A DNA stretch of 64,000 nucleotides, from NCBI GenBank assembly GCA_021234155.1, contig JAJEKV010000026.1, positions 682,001-746,000 of the forward strand, given 5' to 3'. The notes under the pieces are model-generated. The model saw only the letters and a program-made list of their open reading frames with translations, searched no databases and had not been told where the DNA came from. Source of the DNA: Isoetes taiwanensis. Taxonomy: Eukaryota > Streptophyta > Lycopodiopsida > Isoetales > Isoetaceae. The position numbers were made by a program, and so were the translations under genes. Below are positions 35,890 through 43,836 of the stretch, piece after piece; position 1 is the stretch's first letter, and every line of letters begins with the position of its first letter.

Positions 35890-37202
35890 CACGTCAACTT
35901 GGCCAAGACTAAGGTGGTTTTCATATCATCTTCACGACAGCCGAGGATCCCCTCCTTCCGTTACCGAGGGCAGAATGTGGAAGTAGCATCCACATACAAA
36001 TATTTGGGAGTGGAGTTTCCGTCTACTATGCACTGGGACACATCCATACGGCTACGAGTTACGGCGGGCTGGAAAGCACTATATGCAATGCAAAACAATA
36101 GTCATAGAGCGGAGTTGTATGATTGGACCCATCAGTCACACCTGCTCAAAGTCTTAGTGGAGCCCCGCCCTTTTATACTGGGTTGAAGTATGGGGCCCAA
36201 AGAGTATCCCTCGCTACTTGGAATGACTTGGAGCAAAAGTGTAAAGCCTTCTTGGTAACGAGCACTAGGGGTGAAGTCCACAGTCCCATATCAAATTCTC
36301 TCATACCGCAGAAATGTGATTCTTGCCTCTTCGAGGGCGGCCCTTGATCGCCACATTGTCTATTTCCGGAAGGTGGTCAACATGGACGATGCTCGCCTCC
36401 CAAAACTAGCTTATATCATGGCAATGGGGCCACAACGCCAAGGCATCTTTGGAGGGAAAAGAGAGCTCAATGGATGGCTAGATGGAATGTGCAGAGCACG
36501 TGTGCATACATGTGCAAACAGAGGCGATCGCCATAGCTTGAGGTAATATCTTGACGCTTGCTTCATCAACAAGCTTTGGGATGCCGCCTTTGAACAGGTC
36601 AAGACAAAGACACTACCGGCGCCACATAAATCCCACATTGAACGAGGCCCACAATGCTACCTGCGCACCCACTTGCCCATGAAAAGACGCAGACTCGTTG
36701 CCTCCATTCGCACGGGGGCACATCATCTTCGAATTGAGACAGCAGATGGATTGGTGAGCCACGCCGGGATGTGCTCATTAATGCCGCCAAATGGGAGTCA
36801 TTGAGGATGAATCTCATACCCTTCAAAGTTGCCCAAAGATATGATCAACCGACGCCGCTTATGCCGAAGTTGGTCGCCCGCCAGCCGCTACATGTGACAT
36901 TGAGCACGGCATCCGTACGGATGCTAGGATCATACCTTCAGGAGGTCATGGACATGCGAGATCAGCTATGTCCTCGGGCACGCACTTGACATGTACATAC
37001 ACATTTATTTCATGATGATGTATACTTGTACAGTTTGACAGCATTCTTATTACTGCCACGGTTTTTCCCTCGAAAACCCTTCGGGGCGGGGGTTTTTTAA
37101 CCCGGACAGTAATAAGTTTGCTGCGCTCCTTCTGGGTCCCATAGGTCGATTGGTCTCAGTGGACGATAAAAAAACTATTCTATTCTATTCTATTCTATTC
37201 TG
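35890..37202 (+). mobile_element. RTE-like non-LTR element, 5' truncated, (ttcta)n tail
   Basis: The plus-strand reading from 35,890 gives LAKTKVVFISSSRQPRIPSF and TYKYLGVEFPSTMHWD, the post-catalytic thumb region of a non-L1 LINE reverse transcriptase. Frame-broken downstream coding follows (RHIVYFRKVVNMDDARLPKL). The 3' UTR from 36,948 ends in gtggacgataaaaaa and then (ttcta)n. It lies inside the L1-g endonuclease. Removing it brings NNPGD next to MHIRTKVW in the L1 frame with no net loss, so the insertion is clean with little or no target duplication. The clade (RTE or similar) is inferred. Confidence 0.75.
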
Positions 37203-37928
37203 TCCCCAGGATTGTTATAAGCATAGATATTGATAAGGGCTATCTCACTTTTTCATGCTACAACTCAGTATCTGCCACCTGCCCTCTCTGTCACTGACCA
37301 TATAGGGATCTGTCAGGTTAAGATTATCTCTCCAAATAATGGCAATTCCTGCAGAAGAGTCCTGAGCTGGAATGGACCATAAACTGTAACCACTAGGAAG
37401 AGTCTTTTTAATAATAGTTTCATGATGAATGTCATGAATCTTATGTTCCTGTAGAAATAGAATATCAGGGTTAAGAGAAAGAATATATACCTTCAACCGC
37501 TCCCTCTTGATGATGCTGTTGATCCCATGGAGATTCCAGGTAATGCAACTTAAGGATCTATATTAGTATTTATACTTACCTGCTACCATTCCAGCCTGAA
37601 TGGTATTTCTTCTTACCCCTTCCCTTTTTCCTGGTAACCATTTGCCAATCCTGTTCTCTGTCATTTAAGACCTCTTCAGTTATCTGATTCGTTTCCCAAA
37701 TCTTGCCTTTCATAAAATTTTCAGATATATTCTCAGGGAACACCAAGGTAAATTTCCCTGTGTCAATTTTAACAGAGAAATTCACATTATTCAAAGTTAA
37801 AACAAGGTTCTGATCCATGTTCATGCTAGTGAATTCTCTGTTTCGATCGAGAATCATTGTCTCTTGGTACCTCTCAGTCTCCTTTTTAGCACTAGACTCA
37901 CCTTTTTCCTGGGTTTTTGGAACCCAAG
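37203..37928 (-). pseudogene. L1-g end of ORF1 and start of ORF2 endonuclease
   Basis: From the gypsy border the minus strand reads the last ORF1 residues (VPKTQEKGESS to KGRGKKKYHSGWNGSR, stop near 37,576). After a short gap it gives the endonuclease start with LNPDILFLQEHKI (the Glu of the LQE motif) and SAGIAIIWRDN. It is cut at 37,203 by the RTE-like element within INIYAYNNPGD. Confidence 0.85.
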
Positions 37929-39566
37929 TGTGACGTTCCAGGGGAATATACGCTATTAATACGTATATTCTTGGACCCGCACCATACAAGTCTACCTATG
38001 TAGCCTTGTATGCCTTAGGAAGTGGCAAGGGGTGCACATCTAAGTTAATTGTTTAACTTAGATAACCTTAGGATAAGGCCCATTTCCACATGGCCTTATC
38101 CTATTGAGCAACCGCCACATGGCCTCACCCTAGTGGTGCCACGTGGCATCCCATGTGGACCCACACCTATATTGGCTCTAACCCTAACCCTAGACCCTTT
38201 TTCCCCTGACCTTTTTGAACTCTCATCTACATGCCCCAAAACCTCGTTTCGAAAGCATCGCATCGTCATAGTCTAGCTCGGGCAAAGCAGCCCCTGGAAG
38301 GTGTGCATGATCGTAGAGGGAGCAGCCCTTCGACCCACGTCAAGGAGCATGGAGACGCCAGGGATGGGAGGAAGCGCTTCTGGAGGAGGTAGGTTGAGTA
38401 GGGTTCATGTTAGTTCATATGGAGGTTGGCACTCCAGATGGGTTAGTATTTTGTGTCTAGAGTAGAGCCACCCTAGAATTTTGTTGAACATCTTGAACCC
38501 TAATCAAGGAACCCTAATCAAGTAGTTAGATATGTATGATTAGGTTAAGATGTTCATATGATATTGATCATGATGTGATGTATGCGATGTTGGTTGATCA
38601 TGTTGCTCCTCTTGTATTGGGAAGGGGGGTAGAGACCTAGGGCCATAGGTAGTATGCTCCTAGTATAGATCCCTTAGTTCCTATTAGTTGCGGCATAGGA
38701 ACCCACCCAGGGCTATGGAAGCTATGATATGACTCCAGCACTACACAACGGGCTAGAGGCAAGATGGAGGGAGGATCCCCGCCGAGTGGGGGGGCTTCGG
38801 GATCCCATAGTGGGCTAGGCTTATGGTCGGGTCACTTCGCGGTGGGTCGAGGCATGGGTCCGGACACCTCCCGGGCAATGGTGTCGCCTCTCTCAAGAGT
38901 TGCAAGTGTCAGCTTGGCTCTTGTTTTGGGGGTTCACGGCACCTAATCGCGGTGTCGCCACGATTCTCTAGCCGCCCGTGGAGCCTCTAGACCCCGGGAA
39001 GGGAAGATGCAACCCTTCCTACCTCGTCGGACTAGGGAGATGCAACCTGGAGTAGTCTCGATGGGTGATGCCATGGGATTGCGTATCCGGAAGGTTAGAG
39101 TCATGCCACAGCTTGATCTAGCCCATCTGCAAAGTAGGCACAGGAGGGGCGGATGGAGTGGTCAACCCTAACCATTCTCTTATGCCAGCCTCGCCATTGT
39201 TATGACTCGGTCTGCTCTATCTTGAGGTCTATCCAGTCAGTCGACTACCTTATGTGTCGGAGCCACGGGTAGGAGCTCTCATGTTTTATGGCATATGATT
39301 ATGTTCTTTGCATCCATGGATATGTGGTTGAGCTACCCTTCGAGGTAGTATGTTGTATTGTGTTGCTAGTTCTGACGTGTTTATCGCTTCCGCTGTTATA
39401 GGAGCCCATAGGGAAGGGGGCATAAGACACCTTTCAGGTGTCCTCCCCGCACTAGGGTCATCTCGAGAGTGGGGGTAGATCTAAGGGCCCTGGCTTGGCC
39501 GTTGAGCCGGACGGGGATTTTGTCGAGTGTACTCACGGGGCCATATATTTAGCAGGGAGCGTCACA
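37929..39566 (+). repeat. 5' LTR of gypsy-H3 (1,638 bp)
   Basis: It runs from TGTGACGTTCCAGGGG to GGGAGCGTCACA, ending one base before the primer site. The termini form a short inverted repeat (tgtgacg/cgtcaca). It matches the reverse complement of 56,266-57,909 closely along its length. It is preceded by ccaag (37,924-37,928), half of a 5-bp target duplication. It contains a short taaccctaaccc run at about 38,180, too short to be telomeric. Confidence 0.93.
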
Positions 39567-39567
39567 A

Positions 39568-39579
39568 TGGTATCAGAGC
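39568..39579 (+). other. Primer-binding site, tRNA-Met 3' end type
   Basis: The bases tggtatcagagc lie one base after the LTR. This is the classic plant LTR-element site complementary to the 3' end of initiator tRNA-Met. Confidence 0.92.
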
Positions 39580-40110
39580 GATGTTCTTGGTTGACCAGGA
39601 ACTAGCACTGACCATGAAAGTAGTCTAACAGACCTATAGGGGTGTGAAATAAAAATTTCCACCATCGAACCTCGAAAATAAGGGAAAAATTTTCTCTTAG
39701 GTAGGGGGTCCGATATTAGGTTAAGTGTTAGACGAAGAAATGAAGAAGTCAAATCCATCTTCTAGTAAATTTGGAGTGAAAATTATGCATCTGCATCTGG
39801 GTCAAAGAATTATGCCAATCTGAGACCTGAGTGAAAAATGGCACAAATCCATAATTAATACTTCAAACTATTAGGAAATTTGAAAAATTCTAAGGTATAA
39901 TACGAAATTAATACTTATATTAATAATTAATTATACACCAAATATTGAGTAATTATGAAGGGAGGCTAATAAGTACACTTATTTATGGTAGGAGAATATT
40001 CCCCACCCCTTTTTAAATATCTCCTTGCCACCTCATTCCCCCCCAAACCTTGCCTGTCACCATCTCCCTCTTGACCAGCCTTACGTCACCCATTTTCTAG
40101 ACCGTAAAAT

Positions 40111-41258
40111 ATGGCTCGAACCAAGCAAACATACAGGAAGACCAGCCCTAGGCGAACTCCTTCTATGGCAGCAGCAGCAGCAGGCGGCCATGGTAAGCAG
40201 ATACCACCCCATCTTCGGCCCAAGCCAGGCGAGGCGGATTTGTCTTCTTCTGACGAAACATTCCATGCATCGGAGGAAGACCTTCAGAGCAGTTCGTCCG
40301 TGCAGACCCAGCGTACAGGCGAAACTCATAACCTGGACCTTTGACCGACCAGGAAGTAGAGCACAGGGAGGAGGAGCACCGGGAGGAAGAGCCCGACCAG
40401 CAGCATCACCAGGACCGGACCGAGCAGCCAGGCTCTTCTTCGATTAAGAAGAAGGGCAAGCAGAAGGTGAAGGAGTGGCCAGGGGATAGGGCAGCTCGCA
40501 AGAAAAGAGAAAGGGAGCTGCGGGAGAAAGAAAGGAGGACGAAGAGGAGAGAGGACCGGCCTCGCGGGACGGTCGTAATCCAAGAACCTCGCTCCCGCGA
40601 GGTAGATAAAGAGGAAGAGGCGGAGGGAGGAGATGAAGAGAAAGAGGAAGTCGAAGAGGAGGAGGAGGAGCAGCAGGGCGGCGGGGAATCTTCAAACCCC
40701 GACGCAAGACCACCCTACCCAAAGTGGCCTAAGCCACCAAAGGTGGTCAAAAAGCAAAAGGTGGGAGAACGTGAATTCACGCTCAAGCAAGATCGCGAAT
40801 TCAAGCGCAAGATGACGGCATATCAGGAGTACCTCCGTCGTTGGACGAGGTACAATGACTGGTACTGTCGACAAAATGTGCAGAAGTTCGTCAAGAGCGG
40901 CAGGCCAAAGAACCAGCCCAAGCCGCCTCCACCTAGGCCGAAAAAGCCCAAAGGGGTTCATCACGGGCTTAATAGTCGGCATGCCCGTATATTTAGGGAG
41001 ATTAAGCACTTTCAAATGTGCACTAATCTCCTTATAAGGAAGGCACCTTTTGAACGCCTCCTTCGTGAAATCATGCAGGACTTTCGGACCGATTACAGGG
41101 TCACCCCTCTAACGACCCGGGCCCTGCAAGAAGCCGCAGAGGCAGAGCTAGTCCAGCTCTTCGAGGAGGGCAACCTTTGCGCCATCCACGCTAAGAGAGT
41201 GACGGTTATGCCCAAGGACTTACACTTAGCGCGGAGGATTCGCAGAGAGAGGCCCTAG
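40111..41258 (+). pseudogene. Histone H3-like gene captured by the gypsy element (one frameshift)
   Basis: The ATG at 40,111 has a good context (taaaatATGG). The protein starts MARTKQTYRKTSPRR, matching the H3 tail with R2, T3, K4, Q5, R8 and K9 kept; A7 is Tyr and S10 is Thr. A Ser/acidic linker follows. At 40,332-40,344 frame 1 stops and the next frame continues for about 300 codons: charged Lys/Glu/Arg tracts, a poly-Glu run, a Pro/Lys-rich segment, then a C-terminal H3 fold at 40,983-41,255. The fold aligns without gaps to H3 residues 47-135. By hand, about 58 of 88 positions match canonical H3 as I remember it, including the stretches [10 protein letters not shown] and LARRIR. Minor-groove arginines R63, R72 and R83 and the H3-H3 interface residues H113 and D123 are kept. 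K56 is Met and K79 is Arg. Loop 1 is not lengthened, so it is H3-like and not CenH3-like. Total length is about 380 residues against about 135 for H3. The frameshift may be decay or recoding. Confidence 0.9.
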
Positions 41259-41490
41259 AACCTCAATTTTGTAACTCTGTTAAGAAGTAAAGTTTTTTTT
41301 CAATGTAAATGTTTTCCCTATCAATATATAAGTAAGTTTTCTTATTCTGTAAAGGGAAGTGCTTGATGCTTGAAAATGTAGGAAATTAAACTGAATTGTA
41401 ATAGAATTCTTTGTACATGCCTAGGAATTGCATAGAAAACCCGATTACAACAAAATTTTGGCAAAGAAATCATCAAAAAAGCAAAAATCG

Positions 41491-41570
41491 GGCCAACCGG
41501 GTGAGACCGCGTCGATGGGCCCTGCGTTCGCAACGCAGACGCGTTTCGCGCGGATTCACCCGGGTCCGCC
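41491..41570 (+). repeat. 80-bp hairpin repeat, copy 1
   Basis: It runs from ggccaaccgggtgag to cacccgggtccgcc and differs from copy 2 (41,692-41,771) at one base. Nested inverted repeats are visible: an outer ccgggtga/tcacccgg, an inner ccgcg/cgcgg, and a central stem ctgcgtt-cgc-aacgcag. It is GC-rich in an AT-rich spacer. Confidence 0.92.
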
Positions 41571-41691
41571 AAAAACTTGCTTCTAGATGCCAATTTTGCT
41601 CAAAATAAGTTGCTAGCTAGGTTAGAATTGATCCAATTAATCATGTTAGCATCTTCTAACTCCTAAAAATGCCCAAAAATAGCTCAAATCC

Positions 41692-41771
41692 GGCCAACCG
41701 GGTGAGACCGCGCCGATGGGCCCTGCGTTCGCAACGCAGACGCGTTTCGCGCGGATTCACCCGGGTCCGCC
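41692..41771 (+). repeat. 80-bp hairpin repeat, copy 2
   Basis: Same 80 bases as copy 1 except gccgatg for gtcgatg, starting 201 bp later. Sequence outside the 80-bp core has diverged much more. Confidence 0.92.
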
Positions 41772-41944
41772 ATTTTTGACCGAACTTAGCCAAATTTGAC
41801 CCAACAAACGACCATGTAGTGTTTCTTGCTTTGTTTTGCTTAAGTTTGCACTTCATGGTAGTTCATTTGGATACAAATAGCCTTATAACAAAAGTCTTCC
41901 CCATCAAGAAACTTTTTGCACAAATCCCAAGGCCAACCATAGTC

Positions 41945-41952
41945 TATAAAAG
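41945..41952 (+). promoter_or_regulatory. TATA box before ORF-X
   Basis: The sequence ctataaaagggc has the strong plant TATA form. It lies 116 bp before the ORF-X ATG, so transcription would start near 41,978 with a leader of about 85 nt. It suggests an internal promoter separate from the LTR. Confidence 0.5.
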
Positions 41953-42060
41953 GGCCTCATTTGCCATTTTCCCTTCAACAGAACTGCTCCCAGTAACTTA
42001 GGCGATTTTCCAAATCCTCACTGATCCTTACAAGCCATTTTCTGCACACGTCCTTGCTCA

Positions 42061-43500
42061 ATGGCGCCCAGTAACTTCGTTAAATGGTATAATGCTGCAA
42101 GCCACATCCATCAACTTCCTGCCGAGCACTTCCCTGTGTTTGACCACTTGTTTGATCTTCATGCGACATTGAGCAGAACACCCTACTACACAGATATTAT
42201 GTGCCAATACGAGCAACAGGGCCTACCTTGGGAAGTTAGATTACCTCCTAGGGGAGGGAATTGGGTTTCTCTTGAGACACTCACCCAAGCCTTAGGTAGA
42301 GAGATGGGAGGATCCAAAGGCAAGAGTCAGCTATGGGATAGGACTAGAACCATGCCCGATTACATGACCTGCAGACACAATAGGCATAGATACCTTTCAT
42401 CTCAGATAGCCCTTGCCCTGTTCATGCATTATAAGTCAATCAACAAGGTCGGAGAACCTTCCATTCAGCCCTTAGACTTAGCACCACTTGATACTCGTAG
42501 GGGCCAAGATCACATCCTCAACATAGATTCCTCCGAGTATGAATATCATGGTATGACATCGGGGCCACCAGTTCTACAGATCGAGGAAGACTACGAGCAG
42601 TTAGGGGAGGAGAACCCAGAGTGGGAAAGCAGAGAGGCAACAAGGATGCAGAGATACATGTCGAGGCACGACGACGACATCAGGAGAGCCAACGAGCCAC
42701 CGATCGGCATCACACCTCTGTCCCCGATAGTCATCGACGGAGAGGAGTATATTTTAGCAAACGACATCCTCAACTTACCGTACTGCCAGGAGCAAGAGTT
42801 TCGAATCGACGAACTCTTAGGCATGATAGCACATGGGAAAAGCGCGGACTTCATCGACTATTCATACCAGGAGATCCCAAGGGAGCTGGCAGAGAGACAC
42901 TCCTATGCTGGGGAGACAATGTCAGACATCGCAGCCTACCAGCAGATAAGGGAGATCTATCGACAGCAGGAACCTATCATCCCAGAGGAGGAATTTCAGC
43001 AAATACAGAGCACATTGTACAAACCAGGAAAGGGCCCAAGCTCAAGCCGGGCAGTTCGTTCCAGGAGCATGAGGGAGGCGTCCAGCAGCATCAATCTGGA
43101 CAATGCAACCAGCATGTGGAGAGACCATGAAGACCTTTTGGCAGTAGACGCCTATGGCGGAGCAGTCTTCTACAAGGAGTTCAGCCCAAGGGGGGAAGAA
43201 TCCGTGGCACTTCTCATAGCACTCTCGGGCTTCGGGCAGCACTCGAAGATATACGCCCATGCAGATCACGTCATCCTTTTCAAGAGGTCCGTCGCGCTCC
43301 ATTGCCTCGACTTCGCCAGGGGCCATCTCAGGGATGCATCATTTTCAGTAGTAGCAGCAACTGCGCCAGAACTCCCGGAACCGGAAATGGCCCGAGCACT
43401 AGAAGGAGGGTCAACAAGGAACATCCTGCGCAACCTCGGCAAAGGCCTCCGATTCAGGGATGTCAAAAATTTCTTTAAGCTTACAGGAGACCATCGATGA
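42061..43500 (+). CDS. ORF-X, intact 479-residue protein of unknown function in gypsy-H3
   Basis: An uninterrupted frame from MAPSNFVKWYNAASH to KLTGDHR. I do not recognise the family. The first 150 residues are rich in aromatics, His and Arg (PRGGNWVSLETLTQALGREM, CRHNRHRYLSSQIALALFMH). The middle (about 175-300) is acidic (EEDYEQLGEENPEWESREA). A Ser/Arg patch (SSSRAVRSRSM) lies near 330. The C-terminal 120 residues look globular (YGGAVFYKEFSP, ALLIALSGFGQHSKIYAHAD). There is no signal peptide, membrane segment or zinc knuckle, so it does not look like env or a standard gag. It sits between the H3-like gene and gag, in the same frame as gag, with a possible splice acceptor at 43,740. It could be an N-terminal extension of gag joined by splicing or a separate accessory protein. 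It has no stop although pol is broken. Confidence 0.7.
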   Translation: MAPSNFVKWYNAASHIHQLPAEHFPVFDHLFDLHATLSRTPYYTDIMCQYEQQGLPWEVRLPPRGGNWVSLETLTQALGREMGGSKGKSQLWDRTRTMPDYMTCRHNRHRYLSSQIALALFMHYKSINKVGEPSIQPLDLAPLDTRRGQDHILNIDSSEYEYHGMTSGPPVLQIEEDYEQLGEENPEWESREATRMQRYMSRHDDDIRRANEPPIGITPLSPIVIDGEEYILANDILNLPYCQEQEFRIDELLGMIAHGKSADFIDYSYQEIPRELAERHSYAGETMSDIAAYQQIREIYRQQEPIIPEEEFQQIQSTLYKPGKGPSSSRAVRSRSMREASSSINLDNATSMWRDHEDLLAVDAYGGAVFYKEFSPRGEESVALLIALSGFGQHSKIYAHADHVILFKRSVALHCLDFARGHLRDASFSVVAATAPELPEPEMARALEGGSTRNILRNLGKGLRFRDVKNFFKLTGDHR

Positions 43501-43836
43501 CTCATAAAATTTCCTTTTTAAGTTTCTAAATTGTACTAAATGTTTTCTTGTACTCAATTGTGCCAGCACATATCTTATTCCAGCATGTAACTTTTATGTA
43601 TTAATGACTATAAACTGTCTTCAAATTATAAGTGCAATATTTCACATGATCTCTTTTATAACTAAAAACAATTCAATCATAAGTAAGTATGATTAACGTA
43701 TAACCCAAATAACATGTATTGATGATTAATCCTTGCAGCAAGGAACACCGGCTCAGGTTCTCAAGGCCAGGGCCGACATCACCAGTGGGTACCTAGAAAC
43801 CTATTTGGACGTGATCAAGATGACAACAATGAGGAA

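Larger units (their letters stand above)
32050..37928 (-). mobile_element. L1-g, full-length plant L1, 3' part (interrupted by an RTE-like element)
   Basis: The minus strand carries the end of ORF1 and all of ORF2 of one L1. The T tail is at 32,046-32,060 and the flank duplication at 32,034. An unrelated non-LTR element occupies 35,890-37,202. The 5' part of the same L1 lies at 54,235-56,265 on the plus strand. Both parts end at the gypsy LTR with complementary 5-bp flanks (ccaag and cttgg), so one L1 of about 6.6 kb was split by the gypsy insertion and later inverted. Confidence 0.85.
41259..42060 (+). other. Non-coding spacer between H3-like gene and ORF-X
   Basis: Just after the H3 stop is an AT-rich stretch (cctatcaatatataagtaag) that could be a polyadenylation region. 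The spacer then holds two copies of an 80-bp hairpin repeat and a TATA box. Confidence 0.6.

Noticed and set aside
38170-38200. Telomere-like ccctaaccctaaccc in the gypsy LTR
   Set aside because: Only about two units, present in both LTR copies; part of the LTR.
40326-40722. Minus-strand frames of 85-92 codons opposite the H3-like gene
   Set aside because: Proline/leucine-rich shadows of the Glu/Arg-rich coding strand.
40983-41255. CenH3 (centromeric H3) identity for the H3-like fold
   Set aside because: Loop 1 is not lengthened, the fold aligns gap-free to canonical H3, and the ARTKQT tail is kept. CenH3 tails normally lose it.
42061-43500. ORF-X as an envelope-like protein
   Set aside because: No signal peptide, membrane segment or cleavage site is visible, and it lies upstream of gag.
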